NCBI RefSeq assembly: GCF_051859025.1
Contig: NZ_JBHYGL010000040.1
Span: 62,001-126,000, forward strand
Length of the DNA: 64,000 bases
From: Falsiroseomonas sp051859025
Lineage (GTDB): Bacteria; Pseudomonadota; Alphaproteobacteria; Acetobacterales; Acetobacteraceae
Reading direction: 5' to 3'
A program made the translations under genes and the position numbers. This document shows positions 24,241 through 31,892 of the stretch, piece after piece (position 1 is the first letter of the stretch; each line of letters begins with the position of its first letter). The notes below the pieces were generated by a model. The model did no database searches. It was not told the DNA's origin and saw only the letters and a list, made by a program, of their open reading frames with translations.

Positions 24241-25670
24241 TGGTCCAGGTCACCTCCCCCGCCTTCAAGCGCAACGCCGCCGCGGCGCTCGAAGATGCGG
24301 GCCTCCAGAAGGCCCTCGGCAAGGCCAAGGGCGCCTTCCTCCAGCGCCGCGCCGCCGCCGTCGCCGCCCTGCCGGAGTTCGAGACGCTGCGCGACACCGG
24401 CCGCGACATCAAGAACCACACCCTCGCCAACCTCGATTTCTACCTCGAGACCTATGCCTCGAACGTCGAGAAGGCCGGCGGCCAGGTCCATTGGTGCTCC
24501 ACCGCGGCCGATGCCCGCGCCGCCGTGCTCGACATCTGCCGCAAGGCCGGCGCGAAGACCGTCACCAAGGGCAAGTCGATGATCTCCGAGGAGATCGGCG
24601 TGAACGACCACCTGGAAGCCCATGGCATCCAGCCGGTCGAGACCGACCTCGGCGAGTACATCATCCAGCTTCGCCACGAACACCCCAGCCACATCATCGC
24701 CCCGGCCTTCCACCTGAACCGGGAGGATTGGGAAGCGCAGTTCCGCCTGTCCCACACCGATCTTCCCAAGGACCGCGTCTTCAACGAACGCCGCGACATC
24801 CTGGCCGAGGCCCGTACGCGCCTCCGCCAGAAATTCCTCGCGGCGGATGTCGGCATCACCGGCGCCAATTTCCTGATCGCGGAGACCGGCAGCAGCGTCA
24901 TCGTCACCAATGAAGGCAATGGCGACCTGACGCAGACGCTGCCGCGCGTGCACATCGTCCTCGCCAGCATCGAGAAGGTCGTACCGACGCTGGAGGACTG
25001 CACCTCCCTCCTCCGCCTGCTGGCGCGCTCCGCCACCGGCCAGGATTTCTCCGTCTACACCACCTTCTCCACCGGCATCCGGCGCGAAGGCGACCTGGAT
25101 GGGCCGGAGGAATACCACGTGGTGCTCATCGACAATGGCCGGTCCAACATGATGGGGACCGACTTCCAGGAGATGCTGCGCTGCATCCGCTGCGCCGCCT
25201 GCATGAATCACTGCCCGGTCTATGGCGCGGTCGGCGGGCATGCCTATGGCTGGGTCTATCCGGGCCCCATGGGCAGCGTGCTGACGCCCACACTGGTCGG
25301 CGTGGACAAGGCCGGGCATCTGCCCAACGCCAGCACCTTCTGCGGGAAGTGCGAAAGCGTCTGCCCCGTGAAGATTCCCCTGCCCAAGCTGATGCGCCAT
25401 TGGCGGGAGCGGGAATTCGAACGCCACCTCTCGCCCCAGGGCATCCGCAGCAACATCGCCCTCTGGGCCTGGTTCGCGCGGCGCCCCTCCGCCTATCGCC
25501 TGGCAACCCGCCTCGGCATCGGTGCGCTGTCCCTGCTGAGCCGCGGCAAGGGGGCCTTCCGCTGGCTGCCCTTCGCCGGCGGATGGACCGAGGGGCGTGA
25601 CCTGCCCGCACCCGAACCGGGAGGCACCTTCATGGCCCGCTATAAGGCGCAACAAGGAGCCCGCCGATGA
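24240..25670 (+). CDS. lutB: Lactate utilisation protein B, iron-sulfur subunit
   Basis: 476 residues. An N-terminal LUD-type domain is followed by a ferredoxin-like module with cysteines C315, C318, C321 and C325 (CIRCAACMNHCP) and C368, C371 and C375 (CGKCESVCP), enough for two [4Fe-4S] clusters. It is the central subunit of the LutABC (LldEFG) complex oxidising L-lactate to pyruvate. The length is as expected. The last four bases overlap the start of an extra small gene. Confidence 0.93.
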   Translation: MVQVTSPAFKRNAAAALEDAGLQKALGKAKGAFLQRRAAAVAALPEFETLRDTGRDIKNHTLANLDFYLETYASNVEKAGGQVHWCSTAADARAAVLDICRKAGAKTVTKGKSMISEEIGVNDHLEAHGIQPVETDLGEYIIQLRHEHPSHIIAPAFHLNREDWEAQFRLSHTDLPKDRVFNERRDILAEARTRLRQKFLAADVGITGANFLIAETGSSVIVTNEGNGDLTQTLPRVHIVLASIEKVVPTLEDCTSLLRLLARSATGQDFSVYTTFSTGIRREGDLDGPEEYHVVLIDNGRSNMMGTDFQEMLRCIRCAACMNHCPVYGAVGGHAYGWVYPGPMGSVLTPTLVGVDKAGHLPNASTFCGKCESVCPVKIPLPKLMRHWREREFERHLSPQGIRSNIALWAWFARRPSAYRLATRLGIGALSLLSRGKGAFRWLPFAGGWTEGRDLPAPEPGGTFMARYKAQQGARR

Positions 25671-25924
25671 GCGACCACGAGGCCGAGCGCGTGCATGGCC
25701 ACCGCTTCCCCCAGAACCAGCCCGCCCGCGTTCCCCAGCGCCCGACCGGCACGCTGGCGGAAATCTACGCCGGCATCGATGCCGATACCCCCGCCGCCCG
25801 CCTGAACCAGGATCTGGACCGGATCGAACGGTCGCTCGCGAAGCTGGAACAAGCGGTGCAGGAGGCGTTCGAGGCCGAGCAGGCCATCGCGCAGCAGGGC
25901 GCCGACCAGGACCGGGGCGAATGA
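25667..25924 (+). CDS. Small protein encoded between lutB and lutC
   Basis: 85 residues, hydrophilic and without signal or membrane segment. The N-terminus is rich in His, Arg and Pro. The C-terminal half is a predicted amphipathic helix (LNQDLDRIERSLAKLEQAVQ and on) likely to form a coiled coil. It is joined to both neighbours by 4-base ATGA overlaps, so it is almost certainly translated in step with LutB and LutC. I do not know it as a standard lut component. An accessory or assembly role for the complex is inferred from position only. Confidence 0.8.
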   Translation: MSDHEAERVHGHRFPQNQPARVPQRPTGTLAEIYAGIDADTPAARLNQDLDRIERSLAKLEQAVQEAFEAEQAIAQQGADQDRGE

Positions 25925-26688
25925 GCAAGGACGCCATCCTCGGCGCCATCCGCCGCGGCCTGAAGCGCGGCCCCCTGCCGGCCGACCAGCGCGCCATGCT
26001 GGAAGGCCGCCTGGCGACCCATCCGCGCCATCTGATCCCGGCGCGGTCCCGCCTGCCGCGGCCGGAGCAGATCGCGCTCTTCATCCGCAACGTGGAGAAG
26101 GAATTCGGCACGGTCGAACGGGTGCCGGATGTCTCCGCCATCCCCGGCGCCGTGGCGGATTTCCTCGCCGCCCAGAACCTGCCCGCCCGCCTGGTCGTGG
26201 CCCCCCACCCCGAACTCGCTTCCCTCGACTGGTCCGCCCGCCCGATGATCGAGCGTGAGGCCCGCGCCGCGCGGGATGGCGACGTCGTCTCCCTCCAGCA
26301 TGGCTGGGCGGGTGTGGCGGAGACGGGAACCATCCTCTTCCCCTCCGACCCCGTCCGCCCCGCCACGCTGAACCTGCTGCCGGAGACGGAGATCGTCGTG
26401 CTGCGCGCCTCCGCCGTGGTCGGCGCCTATGAGGAAGCCTGGGACCGGCTGCGCGCCGAACGGCAGGATGCGATGACCGGCGGCTTCATGCCGCGCAACC
26501 TGATGTTCGTGACAGGCCCGTCGCGCAGCGCGGATATCGAGCAGACGCTGGAACTCGGCGCCCACGGTCCCCGCCGCCTGCATGTGCTTCTGGTGGAGGA
26601 CGAACCCGCCCCCCGCATGGCCAGCCCCGCCGAGGCGCGGGCCGAGGCCCCCGTCCAGCCCGGCCAGCCCGCCGCCCCCGGCGACTGA
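25921..26688 (+). CDS. lutC: Lactate utilisation protein C
   Basis: 255 residues of the LUD superfamily. Recognisable segments are the mid-protein VSLQHGWAGVAETGTIL and the C-terminal NLMFVTGPSRSADIEQTLELGAHGP, the latter typical of LutC/YkgG. It is the third subunit of the lactate-oxidising complex. It has an unusual Ala/Pro-rich C-terminal tail of about 30 residues. The start ATG 25921 overlaps the small gene; the longer frame from 25597 is a shadow of lutB. Confidence 0.92.
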   Translation: MSKDAILGAIRRGLKRGPLPADQRAMLEGRLATHPRHLIPARSRLPRPEQIALFIRNVEKEFGTVERVPDVSAIPGAVADFLAAQNLPARLVVAPHPELASLDWSARPMIEREARAARDGDVVSLQHGWAGVAETGTILFPSDPVRPATLNLLPETEIVVLRASAVVGAYEEAWDRLRAERQDAMTGGFMPRNLMFVTGPSRSADIEQTLELGAHGPRRLHVLLVEDEPAPRMASPAEARAEAPVQPGQPAAPGD

Positions 26689-26697
26689 CCACCGGCC

Positions 26698-27255
26698 GTG
26701 ATCCGACGCGCGCGACCCAAGGGGCTGAGCGGCACCGACCTCGCGCTGTGGCACGCCTACACCGCGGAGATCACGCCGCTCTTCGGCCGCGTGCGCCCCA
26801 CTGCGCCGGAACCGCCGCCCCCGCCCCCCGTGCCGCCGGCGGAGCCGATCCTGGTGAAACCCGCCCCCGCGAAGCCCGCCGGCCGGCCCGCCATCCCGGA
26901 AATCCGCGTGGGCGAGGCGCCGGGCGGCCTCGACCGCAAGCGCTGGACGGCGCTGCGGCGCGGCGACATGCGCGCCGAACGAACGCTCGATCTGCATGGG
27001 CGGCGCGTGCAGGAAGCCCATGCGGCACTCCGCGCCTTCATCCATGACGCGGCGGCGGACGGCATCCGCACCGTCACGGTCGTGACGGGGAAGGGGCCGC
27101 AGCCCGAGGGCGGGATCCTGAAGCGCGAATTGCCGCACTGGCTGAATGCGCCGGACCTCCGGCCGCTGGTGCTGGGGGCGGCGCATCCGCATCCCACCAA
27201 TGCCGGGGCGGTGAACCTGCTGCTGCGGCGGGTGCATCGGGCGAAGGGGTGGTAA
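26698..27255 (+). CDS. Smr-domain protein
   Basis: 185 residues, starting with GTG nine bases after lutC. After a Pro-rich linker (residues about 36-60) comes a C-terminal Smr domain with LDLHGRRVQEAHAALR and GKGPQPEGGILKRELPHWL, including the conserved D-x-H and G-K-G motifs. Smr domains are nicking endonuclease or nucleic-acid-binding modules. This stand-alone form is the common alphaproteobacterial DUF-type Smr protein, whose role is not established. Confidence 0.85.
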   Translation: MIRRARPKGLSGTDLALWHAYTAEITPLFGRVRPTAPEPPPPPPVPPAEPILVKPAPAKPAGRPAIPEIRVGEAPGGLDRKRWTALRRGDMRAERTLDLHGRRVQEAHAALRAFIHDAAADGIRTVTVVTGKGPQPEGGILKRELPHWLNAPDLRPLVLGAAHPHPTNAGAVNLLLRRVHRAKGW

Positions 27256-27273
27256 CGGTGCTTTCCAGGCCAG

Positions 27274-27404
27274 GTGGGGGGAACGCCGTTCCCCCCACAC
27301 CCCCCATGCCAAGGGCCAGCGGGCCCTTGGAACCCAGGCCATTGATGACGGTCCAGGGGCGGTTCGCCCCTGGCCGGGGGTGCAGGGGGGCGGTGCCCCC
27401 CTGC
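27274..27404. repeat. Hairpin-cluster repeat, copy B (four hairpins)
   Basis: Four consecutive perfect hairpins: 27274-27298 (11-bp arms, loop GCC), 27309-27330 (9-bp arms, loop AGCG), 27353-27373 (9-bp arms, loop GTT) and 27382-27404 (10-bp arms, loop GGT). The linker containing CCCTTGGAACCCAGGCCATT is shared almost exactly with the cluster at 61188. The last hairpin ends six bases before the next start codon. Confidence 0.9.
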
Positions 27405-27409
27405 TACTC

Positions 27410-27805
27410 ATGACCCCCTTCGGCGCCCGCCTCCGCGCGCTCCGCCGCGCCCGCCGCGTCACCCTCAAGGACATGGCCGCAGCCCTCCAGGTCTCCTCCG
27501 CCTATCTCTCCGCGCTGGAGCACGGCCATCGCGGCCGCCCCTCCGCCGGCCTGGTCCACCAGGTGAACGAGTTCTTCGGCCTGATCTGGGACGAGGCCGA
27601 GGAGCTGTCGGAACTGGCAAAGCTCTCCCACCCCAAGGTCACGCTGGAGACCGGCGGCCTGACGCCGGAGGCGACGGCACTCGCCAACCGCCTCGCCGAC
27701 ACCATCCACCGCCTCACCCCGCAGACGGTGGCCGCCATGCACGCTTTGCTGGACCGGGAAGCACCGTCCGAGAAACCCCGCCTCCGCCGCGCCGCAGGCC
27801 GGTAG
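27410..27805 (+). CDS. XRE-family helix-turn-helix regulator
   Basis: 131 residues. The N-terminal HTH_3 domain contains VTLKDMAAALQVSSAYLSAL, and the segment EHGHRGRPSAGLVHQVNEFF continues the helical DNA-binding fold. A helical C-terminal half of unknown role follows. The start ATG 27410 was preferred to 27380, which lies inside the hairpin cluster. The ribosome-binding region overlaps the last hairpin, so translation could be affected by folding. The target is unknown. Confidence 0.83.
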   Translation: MTPFGARLRALRRARRVTLKDMAAALQVSSAYLSALEHGHRGRPSAGLVHQVNEFFGLIWDEAEELSELAKLSHPKVTLETGGLTPEATALANRLADTIHRLTPQTVAAMHALLDREAPSEKPRLRRAAGR

Positions 27806-27862
27806 ACGCAGGCCAGCCCGCGGGCTTTCATGACAGTCCCGTGACACCGCGAAGGCGCGTTC

Positions 27863-28699
27863 TTGTCCACCTCGGTCATGCTGCTGGTCCTGCTCGGCGC
27901 CGCCCTGCATGCCGGATGGAACGCGCTGGTGAAGTCGGGCGGCGACAAGCTGCTGGACACCGCGCTGGTGGTGCTGGGCTCCGCCACCCTGGCCGCCATC
28001 GCCATCCCCTTCCTGCCGCTGCCGGACCCCGCTTCCTGGCCCTTCCTGATCGCCTCCGGCGTCATCCACCTGCTGTATTTCTGGCTGGTCGCCGCCGCCT
28101 ATGGCAGCGGGGAGATGAGCCTGGCCTACCCGCTGATGCGCGGCACCGCGCCGCTGCTGGTGGCGCTTCTCAGCGGTTCCGTGCTGGGGGAGGCACTCGG
28201 CCTGGCAGGCTGGGCGGGCGTAGTGCTGATCTGCGGCGGCGTGCTGGCCATGGCGTGGAAGCGCGGCGCGAAGCCGGACCTCCCAACCATCGGCTTCGCG
28301 CTCGCCAATGCGCTGGTCATCGCGACCTACACGCTGGTGGATGGCACCGGCGCGCGGGCGTCGGGCCATGCAGTTTCATACACCTTCTGGGTCTTCCTGC
28401 TGACGGCGCTGCTGTTTGTGGGCCTGGTCGCCTGGCAGCGCCCGGCGGCGCTGGCGGGCCATGTCCGCCGGCGCTGGCGCATCGGGCTGGGGGCGGGGAT
28501 GGCGACGCTCGGCTCCTACGCCCTGGCGCTCTGGGCGATGACGCAGGCGCCCATCGCGGCGGTGGCGGCGCTGCGGGAATCCTCCATCCTGTTCGGCGTC
28601 GCGCTGGCGGCGCTGCTATTGGGGGAACGCCCGGGCCCGACGCGCATTGCCGGCGCGCTGGCCATCACCCTCGGCGCCGCCTGCCTCCGCCTCGTCTGA
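27863..28699 (+). CDS. EamA/DMT-superfamily transporter
   Basis: 278 residues with ten predicted membrane helices in two EamA repeats (for example LLGAALHAGWNALVK at the N-terminus and ESSILFGVALAALLLGERP near the end). These are inner-membrane exporters of metabolites or amino acids. The start is TTG at 27863, supported by GAAGG seven bases upstream; an ATG at 27878 would lack a ribosome-binding site. The next gene starts 13 bases after its stop. Confidence 0.85.
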   Translation: MSTSVMLLVLLGAALHAGWNALVKSGGDKLLDTALVVLGSATLAAIAIPFLPLPDPASWPFLIASGVIHLLYFWLVAAAYGSGEMSLAYPLMRGTAPLLVALLSGSVLGEALGLAGWAGVVLICGGVLAMAWKRGAKPDLPTIGFALANALVIATYTLVDGTGARASGHAVSYTFWVFLLTALLFVGLVAWQRPAALAGHVRRRWRIGLGAGMATLGSYALALWAMTQAPIAAVAALRESSILFGVALAALLLGERPGPTRIAGALAITLGAACLRLV

Positions 28700-28712
28700 A
28701 GGATGTTTTCGA

Positions 28713-29771
28713 GTGCACCTCGCTGTCCTGGGGGCCGGGGCCATCGGCCCGGCCTCCGCCATCCTCGCCATCTCCCGCGGCCACAGCGCCATCCTCTGGT
28801 CGCCGTCCGGCGGCGGGATCGCGGGGATCGACGGCACGCTGCACGCGGAGGGCCTGATCACCGGCGCCTTCCCGGTCCCCACCACCACGAGCCTCGACGA
28901 AGCCTTCGCCGGCGCCGATGCCGCCTTCCTCGCCGTCCCCGCCTATGCCTTCGCTGATGTCCTGCCCCGCATCGCGGCGAGCCTGCCCGCGAACCTCCCC
29001 CTGCTGATCGCCCCCGCCGCCAGCCTGGCGCCGCTCGCGCTCGACGCGATGCTCGCCGCCCGCGGCGCGGACCCTGGGCGCGCCCCCATCGGCGCCATGG
29101 CCACCACCCCCGGCGGCGCCCGCCGCCTGGGGCCGGACCGGGTGAAGGTTGCGATGCTGCGCAGCGCGGTGGAGGTCGCCGCCATCCCCGCCGCCGCCGG
29201 CCCCGCCATGGCGGCCCTGGCCCAGGACCTGTTCGGCCATGAATGCCCGCCCTCGCCCGATGCGCTGCATGCGAGCCTGCTGAACCTGAACCCCATCGCC
29301 CATGCCGTGATGGCGCTGACCAACGTCACGCGCATGGAGCGCGGGGAGGCCTGGTCCCAATACGCCATGATGACCCCTGCGGCCTGCCGCATCATGGAAG
29401 CGATGGGCGCGGAGCGCGATGCGCTTGCCGCCCGCTTCGGCCATCGCCTGGACAGCCTCGCGAGCTTCCTGCAGCGCGCCAACGGCGTCCCCCCCGCGCC
29501 GCTCGCGGAAACCGCCGCCGCCATCGCCGCGAAACGCCCGGACGTCCTCGGCCCGAAGACCCTGGAAACCCGCTACGTGACAGAAGACGTGCCCTTCGGC
29601 CTGTCCTTCTACCTGGCCCTGGCCGGCACCACGCCGATGCCCGTCACATCGGCCGTGGTCACGGCGCTGGAGGCGCTGTGGGGCCGCGACCTTCGCGCCA
29701 ACCCGGTCCTGGACGCGATCGACCTGGCCAGCCTGCCGCGCGGCCTGTGGGAAGGCATCGGCCGCGCCTGA
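28713..29771 (+). CDS. NAD(P)-dependent opine-dehydrogenase-family protein
   Basis: 352 residues with a GTG start behind AAGGA. The N-terminal Rossmann domain has GAGAIGPASA (8-17). The C-terminal octopine/nopaline dehydrogenase domain retains the expected catalytic histidine in NLNPIAH (H197) and the aspartate in RYVTEDVPFG (D292). The family reductively couples amino acids to 2-oxo acids or runs in reverse; the substrates are unknown. A divergent paralogue lies at 43909. Confidence 0.82.
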   Translation: MHLAVLGAGAIGPASAILAISRGHSAILWSPSGGGIAGIDGTLHAEGLITGAFPVPTTTSLDEAFAGADAAFLAVPAYAFADVLPRIAASLPANLPLLIAPAASLAPLALDAMLAARGADPGRAPIGAMATTPGGARRLGPDRVKVAMLRSAVEVAAIPAAAGPAMAALAQDLFGHECPPSPDALHASLLNLNPIAHAVMALTNVTRMERGEAWSQYAMMTPAACRIMEAMGAERDALAARFGHRLDSLASFLQRANGVPPAPLAETAAAIAAKRPDVLGPKTLETRYVTEDVPFGLSFYLALAGTTPMPVTSAVVTALEALWGRDLRANPVLDAIDLASLPRGLWEGIGRA

Positions 29772-29886
29772 ACAAACCCGCCGCCCGGGGCGGCGGTGGG
29801 GGTCATGATCTTGCGCGGAACCCGCGCGCGGCTATGGTCCCGGCCATTCGTCCCAGGCCGCCAGGCCCCAATCGCAAGGATCGTCC

Positions 29887-30570
29887 ATGGCCGACTACGT
29901 CGTTCCCCAGCCCGCCCAGGCGGCGCTGCCCGTCAAGGGCGGCGGCCTGTTCCCGGTGCGCCGCATCTTCTGCGTCGGCCGCAACTACGCCGAGCACGCG
30001 ATCGAGATGGGTTCCGACCCGACGCGGGAGCCGCCCTTCTACTTCACCAAGCCCTCCGACGCCGTCGTCATCAACGACGCCGACATGCCCTACCCCTCCG
30101 TCACCAAGTCCCTGCACCATGAGATGGAGCTGGTCGTCGCCATCGGCACCGGCGGCGTGGACATCAAGATCGAGGACGCGCTGAAGCATGTCTGGGGCTA
30201 CTGCTCCGGCCTCGACATGACGCGCCGCGACATCCAGAACGAGGCGAAGAAGACCGGCCGCCCCTGGGACATGGGCAAGGGCTTCGACCAGTCCGCCCCG
30301 ATGGGCATGCTCGTCCCGGCGGCCGGCATCGATCCCTCCAAGGGCAAGATCGAGCTGCGCGTGAACGGCAAGGTCACGCAGACCTCAGACCTCTCCAAGC
30401 TCATCTGGTCCGTGCCGGAAGTGATCGCGAACCTCTCCGGCCTGGTGCGGCTGGAACCGGGCGACCTGATCATGACGGGCACGCCGGAAGGTGTCGCGGC
30501 CGTGGTCCGCGGCGATGTCCTCGAAGGCTTCGTCGAGGGTGTCGGCACGGTCAAGACCAAGATCGTTTGA
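29887..30570 (+). CDS. Fumarylacetoacetate hydrolase-family protein
   Basis: 227 residues, a single FAH domain with the metal triad E79 and E81 (HHEMELVV) and D110 (GLDMTRRD), plus the C-terminal LEPGDLIMTGTPEGV motif. The size and motifs resemble fumarylpyruvate or acylpyruvate hydrolases (NagK/FAHD1-type), which cleave C-C bonds in aromatic-acid breakdown or decarboxylate oxaloacetate. Six bases separate it from xthA, on the same strand. Confidence 0.88.
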   Translation: MADYVVPQPAQAALPVKGGGLFPVRRIFCVGRNYAEHAIEMGSDPTREPPFYFTKPSDAVVINDADMPYPSVTKSLHHEMELVVAIGTGGVDIKIEDALKHVWGYCSGLDMTRRDIQNEAKKTGRPWDMGKGFDQSAPMGMLVPAAGIDPSKGKIELRVNGKVTQTSDLSKLIWSVPEVIANLSGLVRLEPGDLIMTGTPEGVAAVVRGDVLEGFVEGVGTVKTKIV

Positions 30571-30576
30571 GGTCGC

Positions 30577-31446
30577 ATGGCGGTTCGGAAGAAGGGGGCG
30601 GAAGCCCCCGCGGTGATCCAGGCGGCCAGGCCGCTGCGCATCGTCACCTGGAACATCAATTCCGTCCGCCTCCGCCTGCCCCTGCTGGCGGATCTCGTCG
30701 CGGCGCTGAGCCCCGACGTGATCTGCCTGCAGGAGACGAAGTGCCCCGACGAACATTTCCCGCATGAGGGCGTCGAGGCCCTCGGCTTCGCCCATCGCGC
30801 CATCCGCGGGATGAAGGGCTACAACGGCGTCGCCATCCTCTCGAAGCTGCCCTTCGCGACGCGCGACGGCGCCGATCCCGATTGGTGCGGCAAGGGCGAT
30901 TGCCGGCACCTGGCCGTGGAGATCGACGCCCCCGGCGGCGCGGTGGAGCTGCACGATTTCTATATCCCGGCCGGCGGCGACATCCCCGACCGCGAGAAGA
31001 ACATCAAGTTCGCGCACAAGCTGGATTTCGTGGCGGAGGCCACCGCCTGGTCCGCGCAACGCAAGGCGGCTGGCGGCTTCAGGCGCGCGGTGCTGGTTGG
31101 CGACCTCAACATCGCGCCGCTGGAACATGATGTCTGGTCGCACAAGCAGTTGCTCGACGTCGTCAGCCATACGCCGATCGAGACCGCGGCCCTGACCGCG
31201 ATGATGGCGGCCGGCGAGTGGCATGACGCGCTCCGCCACTTCGTCCCCGCCGATCAGAAGCTCTACACGTGGTGGTCCTACCGCGCCGCCGATTGGCGCG
31301 CCTCCGACCGCGGAAGGCGGCTGGACCACATGTGGGTCTCCCCCGACCTCGCCGGCGGCCTTCGCAGCCACACCGTGCTGAAGGACGCCCGCGGCTGGGA
31401 GAAGGCGTCAGACCACGTCCCCGTGCTGATCGAGGTCGCGACCTGA
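30577..31446 (+). CDS. xthA: Exodeoxyribonuclease III
   Basis: An AP endonuclease and 3'-5' exonuclease in base-excision repair. 289 residues with the EEP-fold motifs TWNINSVRLR (N26), LQETKC (E53), GDLNIAP (D176, N178) and the terminal SDHVPV (D279, H280). The N-terminal 18 residues are a lysine/alanine-rich extension. Its stop codon overlaps a possible CTG start of the next frame. Confidence 0.94.
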   Translation: MAVRKKGAEAPAVIQAARPLRIVTWNINSVRLRLPLLADLVAALSPDVICLQETKCPDEHFPHEGVEALGFAHRAIRGMKGYNGVAILSKLPFATRDGADPDWCGKGDCRHLAVEIDAPGGAVELHDFYIPAGGDIPDREKNIKFAHKLDFVAEATAWSAQRKAAGGFRRAVLVGDLNIAPLEHDVWSHKQLLDVVSHTPIETAALTAMMAAGEWHDALRHFVPADQKLYTWWSYRAADWRASDRGRRLDHMWVSPDLAGGLRSHTVLKDARGWEKASDHVPVLIEVAT

Positions 31447-31832
31447 TCCGCCGCTTTCTCCGTCGCTTCGGGCCGCTGCTCGGAGCCGTCCTGCTGCTGC
31501 AGACGGTGCTGGCGCCCTCGCTTTGCCTGGCGCGTGGCGCCGGGCATGCGGCGCTGGTGATGGAGATCTGCGGGCCGGACGGCCTGAAGCGCGTCGCCAT
31601 CGGCGCCGATGGCCAGGTCCTGCCCCTGCCGGCGCATGACCCGGCGGAACACGGCCCCGGCTTCTGCCCCGCCTGCCACGCCGTGCCCGCGGTCGCGGCG
31701 CTCGACCCGCCGCTGCTGCCCACGCCCCATTGGGTGCGCGTGGCGCAGGCGGACGCCCTCCCCCAATCCACCGCGCCGCGCCCGCCCATCCGCGGGCCGC
31801 CGCTCGGCGCCCAGGCTCCCCCCCTCTCCTGA
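31443..31832 (+). CDS. DUF2946-like exported small protein
   Basis: 129 residues if read from CTG 31443, which overlaps the xthA stop as CTGA. No ATG, GTG or TTG gives a full-length signal sequence. The hydrophobic stretch FGPLLGAVLLLQTVLAPSLC is followed by MEICGPDGL, a CPACHA cysteine-histidine pair, and a Pro-rich end with RGPP. That layout fits DUF2946 proteins, often found beside TonB receptors in metal-linked loci. The frame also runs upstream to 31269, inside xthA. The start is the weak point. Confidence 0.55.
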   Translation: MIRRFLRRFGPLLGAVLLLQTVLAPSLCLARGAGHAALVMEICGPDGLKRVAIGADGQVLPLPAHDPAEHGPGFCPACHAVPAVAALDPPLLPTPHWVRVAQADALPQSTAPRPPIRGPPLGAQAPPLS

Positions 31833-31892
31833 CGGTCCGCGCGGCACCGCGCCGCGCCTTCGCGCACCTATCAGGACAGGAACGGAACCATC

